A stretch of DNA of 64,000 nt from Bryopsis sp. KO-2023 (Eukaryota; Chlorophyta; Ulvophyceae; Bryopsidales; Bryopsidaceae). The stretch's first letter is position 1; each line of letters starts with the position of its first letter. A program made the translations under genes and the position numbers. Positions 12,060 to 20,870 of the stretch are shown here, in pieces. The notes under the pieces are model-generated. The model ran no database searches. It was not told the DNA's origin and was given only the letters and a program-made list of their open reading frames with translations. The stretch spans positions 1,240,001 to 1,304,000 of the forward strand of contig BSYQ01000016.1 of the NCBI GenBank assembly GCA_030272585.1, given 5' to 3'.

Positions 12060-12200
12060 GTTTTTAATTGTGTATTTGTGTGTATTTGCGTGTAGCTTTC
12101 CGTTGTACCATGATTTCAGCAAGAAAAACTGTGTATTTGCGTGTATTTGTGTGTAGCTTTCCGTTTCATGATTTCATGAAGACAAAATTGTGTATCTTGC
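12060..12200 (+). repeat. left subterminal repeats (TGTGTATTTG type)
   Basis: Several copies of GTGTATTTGYGTG within a larger duplicated unit that includes GTGTAGCTTTCCGTT. They are inverted with respect to the AATACACA array at the right end. Confidence 0.75.
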
Positions 12201-13411
12201 TGGATCAGCCGTACTTTTCCTTGTCAGATCGCAAGCGTGATGTGATTGCGGGCCGAGGTTCCCATGCGTTGGCGTTGGCGCTGGCGCTGGACGTGAGAAA
12301 AAGACGCGCGGACGGAACTGAGGACGTGCTCAGTTTGAGTGAACAGGTAGGGCGGAGTGCTGTGCTGTTGTACCGTGCTCTTCATTTTTTTTTTAGAAGA
12401 GGAACGCGAGATCATAAACGAAGCGCCCAACGCACACGACCATGCTTACTGACGGGCGGGGGGGGGGCCGACAACCGAGATCGAAACCCTGGGGTCGTCA
12501 GATTTAATCGCTGCCTTTCCTTGGTCGGAGTGTGCTTGGCTTGGTAAGAGTGTTGGATACTTTTTCTGTATTTTCACACTACTTTTGTATTGGTATTAAC
12601 AGTTAATCTAATCAACTATTTTGGTGATGTTCAAAACGTGATTCTTTACTTCCCAGCAATCTGTTTTTTGTATTTCAGGCTGAAAAAGAGGCCGCCCAGG
12701 CAACCACCACTCGAAAGGCAGAGAGAGAAAGCAGTGGGAAAAGCACTAGGAAATGCAGAGTCAATACTCCTGTTTCCAATCCCCTTCTATTCAAAAATTG
12801 GAGAAGCCCCGAAGAAATAGCCGCCATCATCCACTGGGATTCTAACACAAGTGAGCTTGTCGGTTGCTTCGTTGTCCAAGGTATGTTCTTCCTAATTGGT
12901 CAGCTGAAGAGATATATTTGTGTGTGAGAGACATTCATACAAGTCCCTTGTACACTTGGAATATTTTTTGATGTGAAATCTGCTGGGTTCAATAAAAAAG
13001 CTTACAAAAAGATTGATGCAGATGTCCTGCCTTTTTAGTCCTATTACGCAACGCAACTTTTTGCTGATCAGAGAATCCTTCCTGTAAAAAAGAAGTGTGG
13101 TGTGGTTTCTACCTACACTGCCAGTGAAAAGGTCGGTGAAAAGTGTCCCTAGAAAAAAAATCAGCCCAACAATTCGGTTGGTCGTGCGATTGGCACAGAA
13201 TCCTGGCCAATGCAAAATACCAGAGAACCTGTTGGACCTAGTTACTGTCCCAACCCTGGCTGCCACAGGCTGGGTTGGATGTACAACTTACACTGCAACA
13301 TTTACTGTGGTGAGTAGAAGGAAAAGGTCTTTCCCCGACGTACGTTCACTATTCCCTTCGTCTTTTCCCCAAGGTTGCAGCTGTACTCACGCTATCCATC
13401 TGTGTTTGTGA
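12176..13411 (+). pseudogene. exon-like cargo inside the CACTA element
   Basis: Two exons splice cleanly: 12176-12346 (ATG to a donor CAG|GTAGGG) and 12679-12880 (acceptor TTTCAG, donor AAG|GTATGT), in phase 0. They encode a basic, Ala/Arg/Glu-rich segment followed by NPLLFKNWRSPEEIAAII and ELVGCFVVQ. Farther on, 13155-13411 gives an open cysteine-rich stretch (SYCPNPGCHRLG, then LHCNIYCG and a CSC) that looks like a zinc-binding module across a plausible intron after 13311. The link between exon 2 and this stretch is not resolved and an in-frame stop (TAG near 13150) intervenes unless an extra intron exists. I do not recognise the protein. It may be a captured host gene, decayed or not, or an element-specific accessory gene. 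Confidence 0.35.
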
Positions 13412-13975
13412 ATAGGTGGCCCTCCCAGGCCAATTCAGTTCCGAATGACCTAGCTTGACAACTGTTGCATGGAGGATGAGAAGCCCCTCCCAGGCCGAAA
13501 GGCCATAAATCCCCTCCACCGACTCCAAAACATCCAGCCCTTGTAGCACCGACTCCTTGGACGATCCCACCGTTTCGAGCTTTGTCGATAACACTGTTTG
13601 CTCTAGAAACCAATCAGCACCATGTTATGGGAAAACAGAAGAGGAGATAGTGTGTGTGTGGAGGAGGGGGGCTGGGGGGATCATTGGCTGATCCCTCCAA
13701 TGACCCTGTTTGACAGCAAGTCCTTGCACAAGCTTGGGAAAGGAGGGCCTCCATATTGGAGTGATTGGAATCGCTCTGGAAGCGAAGGAATCCGAAGAGG
13801 CTTCTGTCTTAGAGGGTCATTGCAGTTTTGCCAGCTCCGCCTCTGTCGAGTGCTTTTGACTCGAAAAGTTTGGAGCAGGGGTGTTGTGGATCTTGTGAGT
13901 TGGGTGGTGGTGGTTTTTGGCTAGTGGATTCAATCTTTGTAAATTGTTTTGAAAGAATATCTCCGGTTTCACTAC

Positions 13976-14400
13976 AGAAATACACAATCCCAGTTGTCAT
14001 ACACATAAATACACACTTGAATACACAATTTCCCATGCCCAACAAATCTCCCGTTCACCTACACAGAAAGACACAATTAAATACACACTTTCGAGTTTCA
14101 CCTACACAGAAAGACACAATTAAATACACACTTTCGAGTGATCACCAAATCTCCCGTCGCTGTACACAAGAAGACACACTTTAAATACACATTTTCATGG
14201 ACACCAGGAACATACACAATTTCCTGTAAATACACGGAGATACACAATTAAAACCCTTAGAATACACAATTAAATACACGAAAAGCGGTCAAGAATACAC
14301 GGTTTTAATTGTGTTACACAATTTTTCAGATACACAATTTCCGAAAAATACACAACAAAACACAATTTTTCGATATGAATACACACTTTAAAAAGTGTGT
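13976..14400 (+). repeat. right subterminal repeat array (AATACACA type)
   Basis: More than fifteen copies of TACACA/AATACAC in variable spacing, including a directly repeated unit around CACCTACACAGAAAGACACA at 14056 and 14100. These are the inverted counterpart of the left array. Confidence 0.8.
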
Positions 14401-14424
14401 TTTTTAGGCGTTTTTTTACTAGTG
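14395..14424 (-). repeat. right terminal inverted repeat of the CACTA element
   Basis: The complement begins CACTAGTAAAAAAACGCC and is followed on the plus strand by the ATT target copy. Confidence 0.85.
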
Positions 14425-14692
14425 ATTGGCACCATTGGATTGGATCGAAGCAGGGACCCCTCCAAGGGTGCTCCCACGGTACTATTTTTGGTAGGCTGAG
14501 GAAGCGCTTGCGCTCCTCGGCACCACAAAATGAACCTTCAAAATCGATCCCAAGCGGATCGGGTTGTTTTTCAGACTTTTGCATCAAGAAACATCAGCAC
14601 GAGGGGCATTAAAATTATGAGATTTGATCGCTTTTGAGTCCTTCTTGGTCAGGCGGCGCGGACGATTGGTTCTGTCGCCCCTGGTACCCTTT
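14425..14692. other. host DNA between two transposons
   Basis: A minus-strand open frame (14587 towards 14425) is cut by the CACTA insertion; reading across the empty site it would end four codons later. No family is recognisable. The segment CTTGGTCAGG occurs here (14646) and left of the CACTA element (11973), so a small local duplication predates the insertions. Confidence 0.4.
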
Positions 14693-15207
14693 TGTAGTTT
14701 GAAGGGGCAGCTTCAGTCAATCTAAAGTGTATTAGTGTTGAGCTGGAACAGTGGGGTAAATGCTGGTTTTTGTGTCGGTCAGTGGGGACGTTCTTTAGTC
14801 ATCGTGAAAAGTGTGAGTTCGGCGAAGTCCCTGTTTCTGGCGCCTGGCGGCGTGTGGACTCTAGTGTCTACGAGAGGGCGCTTTTCTGGCGCCTGGGGTG
14901 ATAGGCGGATGAGTCGTGGGTTTGCGTCCGTGAAGGGTGTTTTCTCTGCGGAGGTTGACGTTTCGAATACCCAGGCTGGGGTATATTAGTCGGGATCATT
15001 GTTTGTGTTAATTCGAACGGGTTTGTTTAACAGAGTTTGTGTGGAAACTGTGTGCGTCCTATCAAAGCACCCACGTCTTGAGTTCGTAGCGTCGACTCGA
15101 GTTCGTTTTCGGTTCTCCTCCTCTGCTAAACTCCCCAACCACAACCTCTTTCCTCTCCAACTCCCGACACTCTCATTTACGATGATGATCACCAGCAAAC
15201 AACTACA
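14693..15207 (+). repeat. 5' LTR of the RRM element
   Basis: 515 bp, TG...CA ends with a 7-bp terminal inverted match TGTAGTT/AACTACA. The ATG of the internal ORF (15182) lies in its last 26 bp, so the 3' LTR carries the same start. Confidence 0.92.
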
Positions 15208-16792
15208 TGGTTTCGGAGCTAAGGTGACGCCAGTGGGCGCAGGGAGGAGAACGGGAAAGTTGGCTCGCACGACCGCGTTTTGGGTAATGCTGTTTGCTCT
15301 GATGCACGTGGACAAAGTTCTGGAGGCGAGCGTGAAGGGGGGTGCGTGGACGTGGCTTTTCGGGTCGCGAGAAAGTGAGAAGGTGGTGATTGTCGACGGG
15401 TGCATATTGGCGGGGCAGCTGCGCAAAGCGTCACCACGAGGAAGAGGTGACGATATTACAAACAGTCAAGTGTCGAAGCGTGCTAGTTTTATACCACATG
15501 ACGACCTCGGAAAGACAAGGGCGCGCAGAGAAATCGACAAGCAGAGGGATGGAAGAACAGCAGCGTCGACAGTCGAACAAGTGACAAGGATAGCGCGTAT
15601 GCCGTTTAAACGGGACGTATCTCGAGAAAAGGTTCGTGGGGAAGACGTTTGTAACGTTAACAAAGAGAAAGAGATATTCAAAGTACTGATACGTCGGGGA
15701 ATCCCGAGTGAACTCAGGCTGGAAAATTTGTGGATAGAGTTGGTGCGTGCTTTGAAGTCGGAGGTGCGTCGAGGGCAGGAATTTGATGCGTTTATGGTGC
15801 GCGCACTAGAGTTGGAGCACGCCTTGGAAGTGGAGCTGCGCCAAGTACAGGATTCAAGGAAAGTCGTCGGTGAGATGACCACAGGATCTCAGGTTGACGG
15901 GAACCTACTCTTATGGATTGTTCTGGTTTGGGTCCTGACAAGGTTGGTGGCTGCGGGAAAGAGTGGGAATGAAGACCAGTGCGTAGAGCGCGAGGAGGTG
16001 ACGCCAGCCGTTAACCTGGCTAGACTACAGAAAGATGAGGGAACATGTCCAGCAGCCGTAGGAACCAGCAGTGAGCTGCCTGAGTGCGCACAATCTCAGG
16101 AGAGTCGCGAAGTATTTGAGTCACTGTCGGGAGACGGATTTGAAGATTGGACAGTGACCGGGGTGCTGGTGCCTGACGACCCAATGTGGAAGTTTCTGGG
16201 TTGTAGGCTTGCGCGAACGGTGGAGGACGAAAGGGTGTCCAGCTGGGAGGATTATGATGGAAGTGAGCGAGCGCCCTGTGAGAAAAACGGAGCAGATGAA
16301 GTGGAGCAGAGTATCGACCACAGTTGGGCATCGACTCCAAAAGAAGCCACGACTAGGTCTGGAGCGAATCTATCGTGGTCTTCACAGACTACGACAAGCA
16401 GCGCTGTGGCGAGTCCAACGCACACTGAAAGTGTTGTGGACTACGATCCTTACTTCCAGACTCAACACAGATTTGTCGGACGTAGAGTAAAGCGCTGTCG
16501 CAGCTCCCGGCAAAATAGGAGAAGTCGGAGGAATGGGAGGCGTTGCTACATTGGGAATTTAGCGTGGCGGACTTCGTGGCAGAGTCTAAAAGATGTGTTT
16601 CGTGGGTATGGAAGTGACGTCTATGCCAACGTTGTGCGGTCAGAGGATGGACGATCGAAGGGCTGGGGATTTATCGAGTTTCAATCTGCAGAAGAGGCCA
16701 TAAAAGCTGTTGAAACGATGAACGGTATGGATTTGGGTGGACGACCGATACTCCTGCGCGAGGACCGCGAAGACACGCGTTGGTGGTCGTGA
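15182..16792 (+). CDS. RRM-domain protein encoded by the LTR element, 536 aa
   Basis: The frame is open from 14999, but the ATG at 15182 (MMITSKQLHGFG) lies at the LTR end after a pyrimidine-rich leader and is the likelier start. The N-terminal region has a hydrophobic stretch (TTAFWVMLFALM, about residues 31-42) and there is a second one (NLLLWIVLVWVLTRLVAA, about residues 240-257). Between and after them are charged, probably helical, low-complexity segments. An Arg-rich patch precedes a complete C-terminal RRM (about residues 455-530) with RNP2 CYIGNL and RNP1 KGWGFIEF, followed by a typical ETMNGMDLGGRPILL end. RRMs bind single-stranded RNA. A role in packaging or stabilising the element's transcript, replacing Gag nucleocapsid, is inference. 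It may equally be a captured host gene. Confidence 0.75.
   Translation: MMITSKQLHGFGAKVTPVGAGRRTGKLARTTAFWVMLFALMHVDKVLEASVKGGAWTWLFGSRESEKVVIVDGCILAGQLRKASPRGRGDDITNSQVSKRASFIPHDDLGKTRARREIDKQRDGRTAASTVEQVTRIARMPFKRDVSREKVRGEDVCNVNKEKEIFKVLIRRGIPSELRLENLWIELVRALKSEVRRGQEFDAFMVRALELEHALEVELRQVQDSRKVVGEMTTGSQVDGNLLLWIVLVWVLTRLVAAGKSGNEDQCVEREEVTPAVNLARLQKDEGTCPAAVGTSSELPECAQSQESREVFESLSGDGFEDWTVTGVLVPDDPMWKFLGCRLARTVEDERVSSWEDYDGSERAPCEKNGADEVEQSIDHSWASTPKEATTRSGANLSWSSQTTTSSAVASPTHTESVVDYDPYFQTQHRFVGRRVKRCRSSRQNRRSRRNGRRCYIGNLAWRTSWQSLKDVFRGYGSDVYANVVRSEDGRSKGWGFIEFQSAEEAIKAVETMNGMDLGGRPILLREDREDTRWWS
15208..15219 (+). promoter_or_regulatory. primer-binding site of the RRM element
   Basis: TGGTTTCGGAGC immediately after the LTR. 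The same 12 bases follow the 5' LTR of the gypsy elements at 40990 and 56088. It differs at three positions from the plant initiator-Met primer site TGGTATCAGAGC, so a tRNA ending GCTCCGAAACCA is implied. Confidence 0.8.
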
Positions 16793-16861
16793 AAGGTATG
16801 GTCAGTCGGTGAAGTGATGTTTTATTTCGGAGTTTTACACAGTGGATAGCAGGTGGGCACA

Positions 16862-17376
16862 TGTAGTTTGAAGGGGCAGCTTCAGTCAATCTAAAGTGTA
16901 TTAGTGTTGAGCTGGAACAGTGGGGTAAATGCTGGTTTTTGTGTCGGTCAGTGGGGACGTTCTTTAGTCATCGTGAAAAGTGTGAGTTCGGCGAAGTCCC
17001 TGTTTCTGGCGCCTGGCGGCGTGTGGACTCTAGTGTCTACGAGAGGGCGCTTTTCTGGCGCCTGGGGTGATAGGCGGATGAGTCGTGGGTTTGCGTCCGT
17101 GAAGGGTGTTTTCTCTGCGGAGGTTGACGTTTCGAATACCCAGGCTGGGGTATATTAGTCGGGATCATTGTTTGTGTTAATTCGAACGGGTTTGTTTAAC
17201 AGAGTTTGTGTGGAAACTGTGTGCGTCCTATCAAAGCACCCACGTCTTGAGTTCGTAGCGTCGACTCGAGTTCGTTTTCGGTTCTCCTCCTCTGCTAAAC
17301 TCCCCAACCACAACCTCTTTCCTCTCCAACTCCCGACACTCTCATTTACGATGATGATCACCAGCAAACAACTACA
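16862..17376 (+). repeat. 3' LTR of the RRM element
   Basis: 515 bp, no difference from the 5' LTR seen by eye; followed by the target copy CCTTT. Confidence 0.92.
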
Positions 17377-17381
17377 CCTTT

Positions 17382-17952
17382 CAACCAATCAATGATTTCA
17401 ACCGACAGGAAAAAGAGAGCCAAATGAGGCCCCACAGGATGCTGCAACAAATACAAACAAAACAAACACCAAATTACATTACAGATACAAACAGAAAAAT
17501 CAACAAAAAGGTACTGACGTCTTTTGACATCGCCGCCACAAGCAACACGAAAGTTGGATCGTCAGTTGACGACCATCAAGCAATGAAGGCTCACACTTGT
17601 CACTTTTTTGACGGGACAAAGAGTGCCGGTTGCTCGTTTGATTCCTTTCCGGTTTGCTTTATCTCGGTTCAACAATGTGCAGGATCATTTTCTGAAGCCG
17701 CCGGCAGGAGCTTGCTCCAAGGACACCAAGGACGTCAACTGAGGTGCGTCTGGAGGAAGAGAACGAGGTTGGGGGCGCCGTTGTTGAAAATGGCTGAGTC
17801 AGACTGTCCAAGGTGGAGTCTGTCAGCCCCGACAAGATGGTTGAAGATGAACGCCCCCACCCCAAGTCTCGGGCGTTCAAAAGAACCCACTAACCCACTC
17901 TCTTCGCTCCAGTCCACAGACACCAGAAATTCTTTCAACACCAGAGATAAAA
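17382..17952. other. flank of the LTR element, no supported gene
   Basis: Open frames on both strands (17424-17990 plus, 17735-18364 minus) are mirror images without domain support. Its likely content is the promoter and 5' leader of the next gene. Confidence 0.45.
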
Positions 17953-19358
17953 ATGGCGGCTCGGGGAATGTTGATCGCCTTCGCTGGTGAGGTTTTTGTT
18001 TCAGCGATCTACACTCTGGATAAGATATTCTTGCTTGGGGATGCAGCGTTTCGCTTAGATTTGGTGTTTCGTTTGCGAGCGCAGTCATCTTTGCCGTTGC
18101 TGCTGAAGCGGGTGAAGTTCCCAGCCTGGGATCATGCGAAATCTCGGCGGCGAGCATGGGCGCCAAGGAATTCGTGAATAAAGTGCTTGATGGTAGCGCA
18201 GGGTGCGTCGACGTCGGCGATGAGGACAAGCAGCTGTGCTGCGCCCAGGTGCTCCATTTCTCCTCCCGTTTGGTTGGAGCTTTTAATATTCGATGCATAT
18301 CAACGGCTCCTGGGTCGCTCTTTCGTCCGATCTCGTTTCCGACCGTTTTCGAGAAAATTTGCATTAATGTTTGTACTGTTGGGTTAGGTGCGCCGGATGT
18401 TCGGAGAAGGCGGGCGCGCTGAATTCTGTGAGTGACGGCTTAGCCACGATCGCTTGTCTTGGGCTGTTGTGATTCGAAGTAGGTGGGAACAGGGGTCATT
18501 CTTGCTGTTGTTGGTAGGTCTGTGCAACGTGGATTTCTTTTCTGCGATGCTGATGGTCATTCCTGATCACACTGGCGTCGATCCCTCAAGCTACGCCGAC
18601 ATGTGAGCGCGCGATCCACCTCAAGTGAAACTGTTCTCTGTTTTTATCCGGCCAGCATTATCGTTGGACAGACTTGGTTAGACCGAATGTGTGCTGGATA
18701 GGCTGGAGGAGTGCGACGTCCCTGTGGCTGGAAAGCTGACATGCCCTGGAGTTGAAGAGGAGACTCCAGTGGAGCCGGAAGTCCAGAGCCAGATTTCTGG
18801 AGCGCTCGTGTTGGGTGCCTTGGCATCTCGCGGCAGGAGGCCCCCTTCCCCAAAACGAACCCCTAAACCAACCCCACCTCCAACCCTATCTCCTGCTCCC
18901 ACTCCTGCCCCTGCTCCTCCTCCTATTCCTGTCCTTCCAGCGGGTACTGCTTCACATTTCTCCATTTGGTCTGCCCTTTTGTCCCTCCTTTTTGTACCTT
19001 TTTTTAATGCCAGATCTTTTCTTTTTTTTCCTTTTTTTTTCCCTTTTTGATCCTACATTATCCTGCAGCTCTGGACAGGCTGTGGTCGACAAGCCATGGC
19101 TGCAGGAGTTCACAGTGTTACAGTGTTTCAATGTGATTTAGCCAATTTGACCACTTCGCAGGGAAAAAACCCAAGGTGTTTGCAACCAAAAACATCATAC
19201 TCGTTGCTCCGGAACCTAAAAAAGCTGCTGTTGCAGCTCCAGTGAATTCTGAAGTCCCTGTGCCCCAGGCAGCCATCGATCTCGCCCCTAAAAGCACTGG
19301 TAATTTTGCCCCCAAAAGCACTGGTGTTTTTGCTCCAAAAAGTACTGGTGACAAGTGA
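17953..19358 (+). CDS. unrecognised multi-exon gene with Pro-rich and APKSTG-repeat C-terminus
   Basis: Likely exons are 17953-17986 (MAARGMLIAFA, donor GCTG|GTGAGG), 18025 to 18248 or later (hydrophobic VSFASAVIFAVAAEAGEV, then MGAKEFVNKVLDGS), about 18509-18597 (CNVDFFSAMLMVIPDHTG), about 18680-18942 (acidic, then a Pro-rich PTPPPTLSPAPTPAPAPPP segment) and about 19161-19358. The last exon ends with three APKSTG repeats and a TGA. The hydrophobic N-terminus suggests a signal peptide or anchor and a secreted or surface protein. Junctions two to four are not phase-resolved. I do not recognise any family; the composition shift to Pro/Ala/Lys is the main visible feature. Confidence 0.4.
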
Positions 19359-20251
19359 ATCCAAACACCCCTGCTCACTGATGAGTGCAGTGCAATGCAC
19401 TCATGTCTTACTTCCTCGATACGATAGTTGATTTGGAATTAGGATGGATGATTTGGAATTGCTGGGGTCTGCAGTGAAGAAAAAATCGTCTTCAATAATG
19501 ATGGTGGAAAGTTCAAGTACTTTATTATTCAAAGTTCTATGGGTTTTTTTAAAGTTATTTTTTTATGGGTTTCGAAAGTCGTTATCTGCAGCAAAATTGG
19601 GGGAAAAGTTTATACAAGCTTCTATTCAATAGCCAAGTTGGCTTTGGGGCTGAGGTGGTTGTCATATGAGTTCCTGCATTTATGTTTTTGTCTTTTTCAC
19701 GGTGAGTGTGTTCGATCGATTTTTTGTTTTTTTTGGTGCTGGACTGTGAATGGGGAGAAGAAAGAAACAAAGAAAGCATTTCTGTGAAAGCACAAAATGT
19801 TTGGGGATTCATAGCACCGGATATGATGATTTTTTGTGATCCTTCTTAAAGTTTCCTTCTGAAAAACCAAAACGTTGAAGGGGTGACGTTTTGGCAGATG
19901 TTGGTGGAAATTTAAGGAAATTGAGATTCAATTTCAAACAAACATTGCATTTCTGTGAAGAGCTGTTGCAATGAGCAAGCCTGTTCCCATAAAATCGTAA
20001 TATATCTATTTTATATAGAAACCGTTTTTTCCAAGTTCATCGTAGTTATGTAATTATGTTTGTTTGTTTGTTGTTTAGTCGGGGCTAGCGCTGATCTCTT
20101 GTTGATACTCTCCGAATGCAAATAACAGATTATCATCGAAAATATGCAGCCCCTCCACAATCCAACACCTCTTGATAAGTGTTTCTCCTCTATATTGCTT
20201 TAGAATATATAAAGCAATACATATTCTTCTTAAAAAGAAAAATAAAGATAA

Positions 20252-20382
20252 GTTGAACTCACATTCTTACACTTTAAAAGTACGACCCTTGTTCCAGCCA
20301 ACATCCCTTCAAATATCACAACCTAGAGTCCTAAATGCACAAACTCCACAGGAACCACCCAATTGAATTACTCCTTTCCATA
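20252..20382 (+). repeat. dispersed short repeat, copy 2
   Basis: Matches 24772-24892 (same strand) and the complement of 5359-5481; shared blocks include CACATTCTTACACT, AAGTACGACCC and CCTTTCCA. Confidence 0.65.
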
Positions 20383-20472
20383 GATTCTTTTGGTGGTGTC
20401 TCAAAAGAATCTATGGAACACCACCAGAAAAAAAATCCTATTGTTTGGGTCACGATCTCTACTGGAGATCGT
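20376..20472 (+). other. interleaved inverted repeats (possible pseudoknot) plus a second hairpin
   Basis: TTCCATAGATTCTTTTG (20376-20392) pairs perfectly with 20402-20418, leaving a 9-nt loop. The loop arm GGTGGTGT (20392-20399) is complementary to ACACCACC (20418-20425), so the order is A-B-A'-B'. A second perfect stem, ACGATCTC/GAGATCGT with loop TACTG, lies at 20452-20472. Whether this is transcribed is unknown. Confidence 0.6.
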
Positions 20473-20870
20473 AATGCAGTGTTGTGTTGATGGGAACAGT
20501 TCTCGAAACCAGTAACGAACAGGCAGCTAAAGGTAAGCACACTGGAACGCTTTGCCTTTCAATTCCAACAAACGAAAAGCAATCGTTTGTTGGGCAAGTG
20601 TAGTCGTCTTTCTCCACACGTTGTGTCAGCCACGTCAAAGCAATCGGTCGAGTTTATACACAGATCAAAACGACCACCGAGACAGAGTCACATCATCCAA
20701 AGCAAACAGCGGCAGGGGTCGACCTCTTGCTTTTCTTACCATTCCGCAGCCCTGCACCTCGTTATGTTCCTTTTTGGGGATATTAGTGTAGATGGCGGCG
20801 TCGCTTCAGCGTTTTGGTCGATAAAGGGGTGAACGGGTGCACGGAAAGGAGCGTTCCCAGCTGGAGAGCG

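Larger units (their letters stand above)
12013..14424. mobile_element. CACTA (EnSpm)-type DNA transposon, non-autonomous, 2412 bp
   Basis: The left end reads CACTAGTAAAAAACACGC and the complement of the right end reads CACTAGTAAAAAAACGCC; similarity continues for about 30 bp. Both ends are flanked by ATT (12010-12012 and 14425-14427), the 3-bp target duplication typical of CACTA elements. Subterminal arrays of a short motif, TGTGTATTTG on the left (about 12060-12200) and its complement AATACACA many times on the right (about 13976-14400), are also typical because transposase binds such repeats. No transposase could be read, so it is probably mobilised in trans. The interior holds exon-like cargo. 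Orientation is undefined without a transposase. Confidence 0.85.
14693..17376 (+). mobile_element. non-autonomous LTR retroelement carrying an RRM-protein gene, 2684 bp
   Basis: Two direct repeats of 515 bp (14693-15207 and 16862-17376) look identical base for base, begin TGTAGTTTG and end CAACTACA, and are flanked by the 5-bp target copy CCTTT (14688-14692 and 17377-17381). A primer-binding site TGGTTTCGGAGC follows the 5' LTR directly (15208-15219). The purine-rich GCAGGTGGGCACA precedes the 3' LTR. The 1654-bp interior has no reverse transcriptase, integrase or protease; its single long ORF ends in an RRM. It is therefore a TRIM/LARD-like element that depends on another element's machinery. 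LTR identity implies recent insertion. Confidence 0.92.
19359..20870. other. intergenic region with a dispersed repeat and strong hairpins
   Basis: No coding exon is supported. It contains repeat copy 2 (20252-20382), directly followed by a compact set of inverted repeats (20376-20472), and the upstream region of the kinase gene. Confidence 0.55.

Noticed and set aside
14735..14989. ORF of 84 codons present twice (also 16904-17158)
   Set aside because: Both are inside the two LTRs; duplication is due to the LTR structure, and no coding evidence exists.
17987..18004. Possible 18-nt mini-intron GTGAGG...TTTCAG
   Set aside because: Nucleomorph-like mini-introns came to mind, but the segment is in frame (six codons) and a normal 38-nt intron ending GATAAG at 18024 explains the same donor.
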